DNA of 5,047 nt from Promicromonosporaceae bacterium (lineage in GTDB: Bacteria > Actinomycetota > Actinomycetes > Actinomycetales > Cellulomonadaceae). The stretch spans positions 1 through 5,047 of the forward strand of contig WRIF01000145.1 in the NCBI GenBank assembly GCA_009782865.1, written 5' to 3'. The position numbers and the translations under genes were made by a program. Positions 1 to 5,047 of this stretch are shown one piece after another; position 1 is the first letter of the stretch, and the number at the start of each line of letters is the position of its first letter. The notes under the pieces were generated by a model. The model was not told the DNA's origin. It did no database searches and was given only the letters and a program-made list of their open reading frames with translations.

Positions 1-12
1 TCGCGTCGCTGC

Positions 13-32
13 GGCCGCCCCAAGGGGCGGCC
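13..32. repeat. Perfect GC-rich inverted repeat (possible terminator stem)
   Basis: Arms GGCCGCCCC (13-21) and GGGGCGGCC (24-32) are exact reverse complements separated by AA. In RNA the closing pairs would open to give an 8-bp stem with a CAAG loop. It lies at the left edge, before the first gene of the operon, so the simplest reading is a terminator for a gene outside the window. No T-run follows (only TTGG), so it is not a canonical intrinsic terminator, though actinobacterial terminators often lack one. A protein-binding palindrome is the alternative. The repeat itself is certain; its role is not. Confidence 0.45.
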
Positions 33-60
33 TTGGCCCACGTTACCGCCATCACCTAGG

Positions 61-116
61 CGGACATTTTATGTGAGGCACACATCAACTCTTCCCGGAC
101 ATTTGACAATGAGGCA
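61..116. promoter_or_regulatory. Pair of direct repeats, candidate operator upstream of the transfer operon
   Basis: CGGACATTT occurs at 61-69 and 96-104. Each copy is followed 3 or 4 bases later by an RTGAGGCA block (73-80 and 109-116). The two composite copies start 35 bp apart, between three and four helical turns. The stretch lies in the non-coding leader before the first transfer gene, so it could bind a regulator of that operon. A TTGACA (103-108) within the second copy resembles a -35 box, but no convincing -10 follows at 17-18 bp. The repeat is visible directly; the regulatory role is inferred. Confidence 0.4.
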
Positions 117-173
117 AGACGGGAAATCCGAGCGCACCTTCTGGCTGTCCAACTGCCCTGCGGGGCCTGTTCT

Positions 174-179
174 AGGAGA
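174..179 (+). promoter_or_regulatory. Ribosome binding site that fixes the first gene's start
   Basis: AGGAGA lies 4 bases before the ATG at 184. The in-frame upstream starts (GTG 73, ATG 109) lack a comparable site and would add 37 or 25 residues that do not look like the rest of the protein. This supports starting the gene at 184. Confidence 0.65.
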
Positions 180-183
180 ACCA

Positions 184-507
184 ATGGTTACCCTCATCCC
201 GGAGTTCATCGGCCAGGTTGTCGGCCTGATCCCGATGGACGTCAACATCAGCCCGAATGACTCTGGCCTGCCGGGCATTTCCCAGCTCAAGACCATCGTC
301 GGCGCGGTGATGACGGTCGGCCTGATCTTGTCGGTGCTGGCGCTCATCATCTCCGCGATCATCTGGGGCTTCGGCTCCAACTCGTCCAACCCACACCTCG
401 CCTCCAGGGGGAAGCTCGGCGTGATTGTGTCGTGCGCCGCAGCCGTGATCTGCGGGGCGTCCGTCACGCTCATCAACTTCTTCTGGAACGTCGGCCAGTC
501 CGTCTAA
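184..507 (+). CDS. Small two-helix membrane protein of a conjugative module (DUF6112-like)
   Basis: A 107-residue protein from the ATG at 184, chosen for its AGGAGA site 4 bases upstream; an in-frame GTG at 73 would give 144 residues. It has two clear membrane segments, about residues 38-64 (from TIVGAVMTVGLILS) and 78-101 (from LGVIVSCAAAVICGASV), joined by a short polar loop with a basic residue (ASRGK). The soluble N-terminus contains a PGISQLKTIVG stretch just before the first helix. Length, two-helix layout and position immediately before an SCO6881-type gene match the small DUF6112-type proteins of actinobacterial transfer modules. By position and topology it may play the part of the VirB2/PrgI-like small membrane subunits of other T4SSs, but that is inference. 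It is the first gene of the run, 27 bp before the next, so probably co-transcribed. The family assignment is from memory; the membrane-protein call is firm. Confidence 0.75.
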   Translation: MVTLIPEFIGQVVGLIPMDVNISPNDSGLPGISQLKTIVGAVMTVGLILSVLALIISAIIWGFGSNSSNPHLASRGKLGVIVSCAAAVICGASVTLINFFWNVGQSV

Positions 508-534
508 CCACCAAAAGGCAAGGGAGTAGTAACG

Positions 535-1911
535 ATGGGTGTTTGTGATGTGCCAGTCATCTCGTCGGTGTGCGACGCGGTTGGCGAAGGGGCCGCGAGT
601 CTGATCTCGGCACCGTTCGACTGGCTGGCCTCCGCGATGGGGTCAGCCGCCGGGTGGGTGTTCGAGCAGGTCTGGACGATCTTCGACACCACGACGATGG
701 TCGATGTCACCGCGTCGGGCTACACCCACGTCTACTCCCTGATCTTCGGCATCGCCGTGTTCGTGATGCTGATGTTCTTCTGCTTCCAACTCATCACCGG
801 CCTGGCCCGGCACGAAGCCGGAGCCTTGAAGAGGGCCGTCACCGGGCTGGCGAAGTCCGTCCTCGGCTCGTTCATCGCGCTCACCCTGACCGGGCTGTTG
901 TTGGAGGCGACCGACCAACTGTGCATCGGCATCGTGCAGGCGACCGGTCAGACGATGGAGAGCATGGGCGGCAGGATTGCCCTGCTCGCCGCCGGGCTGA
1001 CCGGCATCAACCTGGCCGCGCCCGGAGCGGGCGCGATCATCACGATCTTCCTGGCCGGGCTGGCGATCTCGTCGGCGCTAATCGTGTGGTTCTCCCTGCT
1101 GATCCGCAAGGCCCTGCTTCTCGTGTCGATTGTGCTGGCCCCGTTCGCGCTGGCCGGGCAGTCGTGGGACGTGACGAAGGGCTGGTTCGGCAAATGGGCC
1201 AGCTTCGTGATCGCCATGATCCTGTCCAAGCTCGTCCTGGTCGTCACGCTGCTGGTCGCCGTCACCCAAACGGCCTCCCCACTCGCCCCCGACCTGGCCT
1301 CGATCTCTGAGCCGATAGCCGGGGTGGTGCTGATGATGATCGCCGCGTTCGCGCCGTACATGACCTACAAGCTGATCGCGTTCATGGGGTCCGACATGTA
1401 CCACCTCATGTCCGCCGAGCAGGAAGCCAAGCACGCCATGAACCGTCCCCTGCCCGTCCGGGCGTCGATGGGCAACCCCTCCCAAGTTCTCGGCGGTGGC
1501 GACAACGACGGCGGCAACACTCCGCCGCCTCCGGCCCAGCCGTCGGGCGGTCAGACCACGAACGTCATGGCCACGTCGTCGGCCTCCGGTGCGGGCGCAG
1601 GCGGTGGTGGCGGGGCTGCCGCTGGAGGCGGTTCGGCTGGTGCCGGTTCTGCCGGCGCTGTCGGAGGTGGGGCGGCTGCGGCTGCCGGTCCTGCTGCCGC
1701 CGTCATCATCGGCGCTCAGGTCGTCAAGGGTGCGGCCACCGCCGGGGCCGACCTCGGCAACAGCGTGGGCGGCGCGGCGATGGGTCAAGGCGAAGCCGCG
1801 CAGCCGACACCTCCCGCGTCCCAGCCGCCGTCGGTACCGCAAACCGTCTTCATCCCGTCGAGTTCGACGGCGCCGCCTGAGCCGCCCCCGGCTCCGGTGC
1901 TGGAGGCGTGA
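535..1911 (+). CDS. Polytopic membrane channel protein, SCO6881-type (VirB6/TrbL-like)
   Basis: A 458-residue protein starting at ATG 535 with AGGGAG 8 bases upstream. The N-terminus (MGVCDVPVISSVCDAVGEG, then APFDWLASAMGSAAGWVFE) is characteristic of the conserved SCO6881-type proteins of actinobacterial conjugative elements. Hydrophobic segments lie at about residues 67-90, 102-124, 164-190, 192-208, 222-244 and 260-283, giving five to six membrane passes. They are followed by SDMYHLMSAEQEAKHAM. After residue 310 the protein becomes low in complexity: a Pro-rich patch (330-336), a Gly/Ala tract (351-388) and a Pro/Ser/Gln-rich end (424-456). The layout, a multi-helix core with a disordered tail, resembles VirB6/TrbL inner-membrane T4SS components thought to form the substrate channel. 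It starts 27 bp after the preceding gene and ends 3 bp before the next, so it is translated in one operon. Three cysteines near the N-terminus or in the first loop (4, 13, 130) could form periplasmic disulfides. The general role is well supported; the exact function is inferred. Confidence 0.85.
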   Translation: MGVCDVPVISSVCDAVGEGAASLISAPFDWLASAMGSAAGWVFEQVWTIFDTTTMVDVTASGYTHVYSLIFGIAVFVMLMFFCFQLITGLARHEAGALKRAVTGLAKSVLGSFIALTLTGLLLEATDQLCIGIVQATGQTMESMGGRIALLAAGLTGINLAAPGAGAIITIFLAGLAISSALIVWFSLLIRKALLLVSIVLAPFALAGQSWDVTKGWFGKWASFVIAMILSKLVLVVTLLVAVTQTASPLAPDLASISEPIAGVVLMMIAAFAPYMTYKLIAFMGSDMYHLMSAEQEAKHAMNRPLPVRASMGNPSQVLGGGDNDGGNTPPPPAQPSGGQTTNVMATSSASGAGAGGGGGAAAGGGSAGAGSAGAVGGGAAAAAGPAAAVIIGAQVVKGAATAGADLGNSVGGAAMGQGEAAQPTPPASQPPSVPQTVFIPSSSTAPPEPPPAPVLEA

Positions 1912-1914
1912 GTC

Positions 1915-3375
1915 ATGGCCGCCGCCACCCGCACCGAGTACGAGCTGAACCCAGTCAAGTTTTCCCGCCTGGCCAAACGCGGCCTGTTGCTCGGCCTGTC
2001 CGGCCCGCAACTGGTCTGCCTCGGCGTCGCCGCGTTCGCCATCGTCATAGCCCTGTACCTGGGCGGCGGCATGGCGTTGGCCTACGCCTCGCCGTTCTGG
2101 CTGTGTGGTGCCTGCCTCTCCCTGGTCGGCGTCAACGGCAGGAAACTCATCGAATGGGCACCCATCACACTGCGCTGGGCCACACGCGCCCAGAAAGGCC
2201 AAACCATGTTCAACCGCCGCCTCAACAAACCCCGCCCCGCCGGAACCCTCGCACTACCCGGCAGCGCCGCAGCCCTACGCCAATGGGTCGATCCGACAAC
2301 CGGCGCAGTCATGGTCCACGACCCGCACGCCGCCACCCTGACCGCCGTCATCGAGGTCGCCCACCCCTCGTTCGTCCTACTCGACCCCGCCGAACAGGAA
2401 CGCCGAGTGCAAGCCTGGTCACGGGTGCTGGCCACCACCTGCCGCTCGGGCAGGATCGCCCGGTTGCAGGTGTTGGAACGCACCCTGCCCGACTCGGGTT
2501 CCGGCTTGGCCGACTGGTGGCGCTTGCACGGCAAAGACGACGGCTCCTGGACGGCGAAGGTCTACCAAGAACTGATCCGCCGCGCGGGACCCGCCTCAGA
2601 GCGTCACGCCACCACGATCTCGGTCGCGTTGGACATGAAAGCCGCATCCCACGCCATCCGGGGTGCTGGTGGCGGCATGAAAGGCGCAGCCGCCGTCCTC
2701 GCCCAAGAGATGAACACCCTCACCACCGCCCTGCGCTCCGCCGATCTGAATCCTGGCCGCTGGCTCGGCCCCGACCAGTTGGCGTTCATGCTCCGCACCG
2801 CCTACGACCCAGCCGCCGCCATCACCCTCGAACGGCATCCCCAGTTGGGCCACGACCTGGCCGACGCCGGACCCGTCGCCGTCCGCGAAACCTGGAACGC
2901 AATGCGCACCGACACCGCCTGCCACGCCGTCCTATGGATCAGCGAATGGCCCCGTGCCCAAGTCTTCCCCGGCTTCCTCTCACCCGTCCTGCTCTCGTCG
3001 GGCATCCGCCGCACCTTCTCCCTGATGGTCATGCCCATGCGAGCCGACCAAGCCGCCCGAGACATCCGCCGCAAGAAGACCGAACACATCGCCGACCAAG
3101 CCCAAAGGGCCAAGATCGGCCAAATCGAAGACGCGGCAACCACCGCCGAGTACGTCGATGTGTTGAAGCAGGAAGCCGACCTGACCAACGGCCACGGCGT
3201 GGTCCGCTATGTCGGATTGATGTCCGTGTCGGCGAAGACCGAAGACGGCCTCCAAGCGGCTCTCGCTGCCATCGAACAAGCCGCTGTCCAAGCGAGCTGC
3301 GAGACCAGGACGCTAGTCGGCCAGCAGGCTCAAGCCTTCACCGCCGCCGCCCTGCCCTTGTGCCGAGAAGTATGA
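1915..3375 (+). CDS. SCO6880-family T4SS protein (PrgI/VirB3-like plus VirB4 N-domain-like)
   Basis: A 486-residue protein whose ATG lies 3 bp after the previous stop. Its GGAGG site (1902-1906) is inside the preceding gene, so translation is likely coupled. Residues 1-22 are polar, with the TEYELNPVKFSRLAKRG motif typical of the SCO6880 family. Two membrane segments follow at about 24-49 and 53-73. The rest is a large cytosolic domain without a Walker A loop. It includes a conserved-looking block near 225-262 (RRAGPASERHATTISVALD, then a Gly-rich GAGGGMKGAA), a charged helical stretch at 376-421 (ARDIRRKKTEHIADQAQR) and the family-like end QAFTAAALPLCREV, so it is full length. I read it as the VirB3/PrgI-like membrane part plus the non-ATPase N-domain of VirB4, encoded apart from the ATPase that follows downstream. 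That split is inferred from domain layout and gene order. Normally the ATPase gene follows directly; here a minus-strand HNH gene intervenes. Confidence 0.85.
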   Translation: MAAATRTEYELNPVKFSRLAKRGLLLGLSGPQLVCLGVAAFAIVIALYLGGGMALAYASPFWLCGACLSLVGVNGRKLIEWAPITLRWATRAQKGQTMFNRRLNKPRPAGTLALPGSAAALRQWVDPTTGAVMVHDPHAATLTAVIEVAHPSFVLLDPAEQERRVQAWSRVLATTCRSGRIARLQVLERTLPDSGSGLADWWRLHGKDDGSWTAKVYQELIRRAGPASERHATTISVALDMKAASHAIRGAGGGMKGAAAVLAQEMNTLTTALRSADLNPGRWLGPDQLAFMLRTAYDPAAAITLERHPQLGHDLADAGPVAVRETWNAMRTDTACHAVLWISEWPRAQVFPGFLSPVLLSSGIRRTFSLMVMPMRADQAARDIRRKKTEHIADQAQRAKIGQIEDAATTAEYVDVLKQEADLTNGHGVVRYVGLMSVSAKTEDGLQAALAAIEQAAVQASCETRTLVGQQAQAFTAAALPLCREV

Positions 3376-3434
3376 CTGTTTTCGCCGCCGATCTCGGCTG
3401 GATGGCGCTTCCAGCATCTATGAGTTCCCTTTGA
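3372..3434 (+). pseudogene. Short reading frame, possible severed 5' end of the ATPase gene
   Basis: An ATG at 3372 overlaps the TGA of the SCO6880-family gene (ATGA), the usual arrangement for coupled genes. It opens a 20-codon frame beginning MTVFAADLGWMALPAS and stopping at 3432-3434, inside the end of the minus-strand HNH gene. The frame is the same (codons starting at multiples of 3) as the VirB4-like ATPase downstream, which is open from the codon after TAG 4491. Removing a multiple of 3 bases between about 3420 and 4493 would join the two into one continuous gene. I infer this is the original start of the ATPase, cut off by insertion of the HNH gene. The ribosome site is weak (GAGAAG directly before the ATG). 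It could also be a chance overlap; a homologue lacking the insertion would decide. Confidence 0.4.
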
Positions 3435-4452
3435 TGATGTTGCAGATCCAGTGGGCTGAGGCGAGATTCCCGGCGTCGTGAGGACCGAGACGGGACACTG
3501 GCTCGATGTGATCCAGAGTCGCCATCCAGGGGTTGGGCCATTCCAGACCTTGTTGGATTGGCTTGCCGCAAATGTGGCACGTCCAGTTGTCGCGGCGATA
3601 GATGCCCATGGGGTCTACACGTTTGGCGTCAGCATCGACTACGCCCAGTGCTCGAAGTCGCGCGAGGTAGGACGACCGGGCCCTCGTTGCTCGCTCCCTC
3701 TTCTGAGAACGCTCGGCGAATTCGGGCGTCCATAGACCTACCTCAATGTGAACCGGCGCGAAGGAGATGGCCTCCCAGGTGTAGTCCTTGCCGTTGTCAT
3801 CCAGACAGCGGAACAACTCGAAGTTGCAGTACAACTCCATTGGTGATCCATCTTCCCAAGTCATCCCTATCGGTTTGTGAGAACTGACCATGTAGTCCCC
3901 GAAGATGACTTGGCCCAGATGAAGACGAGATGGAACTCCTTGAGCATCCATAAACACTGTTGTCCATCCGCCAGACTCAAGATGAACAGCTCCCATGGTT
4001 CTCTCTGGAGGGTAGTTCGCGTCTTGCATGACTTGCTCAACGAACGTGCCCTTGTAAGGCAACTCCTCAATCGCCATATATGCAGTGTGATGGCCATGCC
4101 GCTCAAGCACGTCTCCCACGACTGGGAATCGGTCGTACTCGTAGGGGAACGAGGCGTCCGGCAAAGTTCTCATTACTCTTGGTTCGCGTCGTGCTGCATG
4201 GGCTGTCGCTTCGAAGTAGGCAGCGGATGGCTCGAACGCGGGGGCCTCGCCGCGTTGAATCCTCCTCTTCCATCTACGAATAAGCGTGCTGTTGCATCGA
4301 GAAGAGCAGACGTGGCGATCCCTGTGTTTCCAGTGAGCCTTTGCGGGAACAGGTTCGCCGCAGATGACACATGGCTCCCCGCCCTTGGCGCGGTCGGGCT
4401 GCTTGAGTTGTTCCTCAAACCATTCCCAGTAGCCGTCGCTGTCGGATGCCAT
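3418..4452 (-). CDS. HNH endonuclease with an extra N-terminal zinc-binding motif
   Basis: A 344-residue protein read on the minus strand. ATG 4452 is the first usable start because an in-frame TAG lies three codons upstream; no strong ribosome site is visible (TTGGGAC just before the ATG). The C-terminal domain is a clear HNH nuclease: CHIC (C292, C295), then TLDHIEPVS with D314 and catalytic H315, N329 in GNL, then HWICN (H334, C337, N338) and KG just before the end. This is the usual metal-dependent DNA-nicking or DNA-cutting ββα-Me fold. A second zinc motif lies near the N-terminus (C28-x2-C31, C49-x3-C53) followed by a very basic stretch (RRWKRRIQR), which suggests DNA binding. Residues 75-245 form a middle region I do not recognise. 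The basic segment 248-268 is probably a helix leading to the nuclease. Orientation is opposite to the transfer genes, GC is lower than its neighbours', and it fills the gap between two operon genes, all pointing to a horizontally acquired homing-type gene. A defence or DNA-processing role cannot be excluded. There is no transposase or other mobility gene beside it. Confidence 0.85.
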   Translation of the reverse strand: MASDSDGYWEWFEEQLKQPDRAKGGEPCVICGEPVPAKAHWKHRDRHVCSSRCNSTLIRRWKRRIQRGEAPAFEPSAAYFEATAHAARREPRVMRTLPDASFPYEYDRFPVVGDVLERHGHHTAYMAIEELPYKGTFVEQVMQDANYPPERTMGAVHLESGGWTTVFMDAQGVPSRLHLGQVIFGDYMVSSHKPIGMTWEDGSPMELYCNFELFRCLDDNGKDYTWEAISFAPVHIEVGLWTPEFAERSQKRERATRARSSYLARLRALGVVDADAKRVDPMGIYRRDNWTCHICGKPIQQGLEWPNPWMATLDHIEPVSRLGPHDAGNLASAHWICNIIKGNS

Positions 4453-4493
4453 GTCCCAACGCTAGTGGAATTACGAGCCTCTGGGAGTCCTAG
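3418..4493 (-). mobile_element. Presumed insertion carrying the HNH gene
   Basis: This is the minimum stretch that looks foreign. It consists of the minus-strand HNH gene plus about 40 bp before its start, is visibly lower in GC than both flanks and breaks the + strand operon. The boundaries are approximate: left near 3411-3420, right near 4491-4494, where the + strand frame reopens after TAG 4491. I found no terminal inverted repeats and no convincing target duplication (only CCAG at 3411 and 4495), so it is not an ordinary insertion sequence. A free-standing homing-type endonuclease gene fits best. Confidence 0.45.
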
Positions 4494-4517
4494 GCCAGGA
4501 AGCCGCACCTACTGGTC

Positions 4518-5047
4518 ATGGAATCCCATGAGCGGCTTCATGCCTCCATCCTCGTACGTCCCGCCAAACAACCCCGGTGTGAACGTCGGATGCAGGACAA
4601 GGCCACGCGACTCGCCGTGGCCGAGGGGCAACGACGCCAGCGTGCCCAGGCCCGCTCCGACATTGAAGCCGCGAAGCGTGAGAGGGCGATGGCCGTCTAC
4701 TTGGCTTCCGCCGGGGAAACGGGACCGGCTCAACTGTGGACTCCTGGGAAGCTCCACCTGCCGCAGCATCAGGACACGACCGCCGCCCTCGGCGGGGCGT
4801 ATCCGTTTCTGGCCGAGGGCGGTCTCGGCTCCAATGGGGTGTTCGTCGGCTCCGACATGTTCGGCGGCGCGTCGTTCGTGTACGACCCGTGGGTGCTCTA
4901 CCAAGCTGGGATCATCACCGCACCCAACATCGTCCTGGCCGGGATCGTCGGCTCCGACATGTTCGGCGGCGCGTCGTTCGTGTACGACCCGTGGGTGCTC
5001 TACCAAGCTGGGATCATCACCGCACCCAACATCGTCCTGGCCGGGAT
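4518..5047 (+). CDS. VirB4-like conjugative transfer ATPase, N-terminal part (runs off the window)
   Basis: Open to the window end (176 complete codons); the first in-frame ATG after TAG 4491 is at 4518. AGGAAG (4497-4502) is 15 bases before that ATG, rather far, so initiation here is uncertain and the original start may have been at 3372. Residues 20-58 are rich in Arg, Gln and Ala and probably helical. The stretch from LHLPQHQDTTAALGGAYPF to GSNGVFVG (79-111), followed by SFVYDPWVLYQAGI and TAPNIVLAGIVGS, is typical of the region leading into the Walker A loop of the ATP-binding proteins that follow SCO6880-family genes in actinobacterial elements. These ATPases are cytoplasmic and power T4SS assembly or substrate transfer. 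Where the family would read GIVGSGKS, the sequence returns to DMFGG and repeats 34 residues (110-143 and 144-176). The P-loop itself is therefore not seen. The protein is normally several hundred residues longer. The family call is good; the intactness of the gene is doubtful. Confidence 0.75.
   Translation, partial: MESHERLHASILVRPAKQPRCERRMQDKATRLAVAEGQRRQRAQARSDIEAAKRERAMAVYLASAGETGPAQLWTPGKLHLPQHQDTTAALGGAYPFLAEGGLGSNGVFVGSDMFGGASFVYDPWVLYQAGIITAPNIVLAGIVGSDMFGGASFVYDPWVLYQAGIITAPNIVLAG
4843..5046. repeat. Perfect tandem duplication of a 102-bp, 34-codon unit
   Basis: Positions 4843-4944 are repeated base for base at 4945-5046, and base 5047 fits the start of a third copy. The unit is 34 codons, so the ATPase frame stays open through both copies. 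The preceding base differs (T at 4842, A at 4944), which places the left edge. The shared joint TCGTCGGCTCCG encodes VGS in FVGSD at the first copy and would also encode VGS in the expected IVGSG of the Walker A loop. That suggests slippage or misassembly through a 12-base microhomology. No third copy or exit can be seen because the window ends. Confidence 0.95.

Noticed and set aside
103..131. Sigma-70-type promoter with TTGACA at 103-108
   Set aside because: The matching -10 position (about 126-131) reads ATCCGA, far from TATAAT; not strong enough to call as a separate promoter.
73..183. N-terminal extension of the first gene from GTG 73 or ATG 109
   Set aside because: No good ribosome site upstream of either start; the extra residues are unlike the membrane protein, and ATG 184 has AGGAGA at the right distance. 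The extension also overlaps the direct repeats.
1078..2202. 374-codon minus-strand frame
   Set aside because: Lies across the end of one recognisable gene and the start of the next, is rich in Arg, Gly and Gln, and has no domain signs; an antisense shadow of GC-rich codons.
3387..3398. Small inverted repeat GCCGA/TCGGC between the convergent genes as a terminator
   Set aside because: A 5-bp arm with a 2-base centre and no T-run; too short to support.
1908..3434. 508-codon + strand frame overlapping the SCO6880-family gene
   Set aside because: Arg/Pro/His-rich translation typical of an out-of-frame reading of GC-rich coding sequence; the other frame gives the recognisable family protein.
3478..3735. 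85-codon + strand frame inside the HNH gene
   Set aside because: Antisense to the conserved HNH motif, no ribosome site and no recognisable features.
3418..4493. Insertion sequence or transposon
   Set aside because: No transposase, no terminal inverted repeats, and no target duplication longer than the 4-base CCAG.
3376..4517. Group I or II intron containing the HNH gene
   Set aside because: The HNH frame fills nearly the whole insert, leaving too little sequence for a catalytic intron core, and it is antisense to the interrupted gene.
4509..5006. 165-codon minus-strand frame with an internal repeat (VEHPRVVHERRAAEHVGAD)
   Set aside because: Its repeat is only the antisense reading of the 102-bp duplication; the + strand gives a recognisable ATPase N-terminus.

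Overview
The window looks like part of a conjugative or integrative-conjugative element from a high-GC actinomycete (Actinomycetota). It has GC-rich codon use, genes packed head to tail with clear GGAG-type ribosome sites, and a gene order I recognise from actinobacterial type IV secretion (T4SS)-like transfer modules: a small DUF6112-type membrane protein, an SCO6881-type polytopic membrane protein, an SCO6880-family protein, then a VirB4-like ATPase. Family names are from memory of protein features; no search was run. The species cannot be named from this sequence.

Layout. Positions 1-183 are a leader with a perfect GC-rich inverted repeat (13-32) and two near-identical direct repeats 35 bp apart (61-80, 96-116), a plausible control region for the transfer operon. 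On the + strand follow a two-helix membrane protein (184-507), a VirB6/TrbL-like channel protein with a Gly/Ala/Pro-rich tail (535-1911) and the SCO6880-family protein (1915-3375). The gaps are 27 and 3 bp, so this is almost certainly one operon. A minus-strand gene for a two-zinc-site HNH endonuclease (3418-4452) then interrupts the operon. Its base composition is clearly lower in GC (30 of 60 bases in 3841-3900 against 39 of 60 in 2881-2940). The + strand operon resumes with the N-terminal part of a VirB4-like ATPase (4518 to the window end).

Two things deserve attention. First, the HNH gene sits between two genes normally transcribed together. An ATG overlapping the stop of the SCO6880-family gene opens a short reading frame in the same frame as the ATPase, which suggests the HNH gene landed within the 5' end of the ATPase gene. 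Second, the last 204 bases are a perfect in-frame tandem duplication of a 102-bp unit, and the junction falls exactly where the ATPase's Walker A loop should begin. It is either a real 34-residue insertion that would disturb the nucleotide site or an assembly artefact at a sequence end.

Working model: the three membrane-associated proteins and the ATPase build the inner-membrane part of a T4SS-like DNA transfer machine. The HNH gene is probably a selfish or homing-type passenger, not part of the machine. I see no tRNA, rRNA, CRISPR array, transposase or recombinase. Apart from the HNH insertion, the window is a known kind of transfer module.
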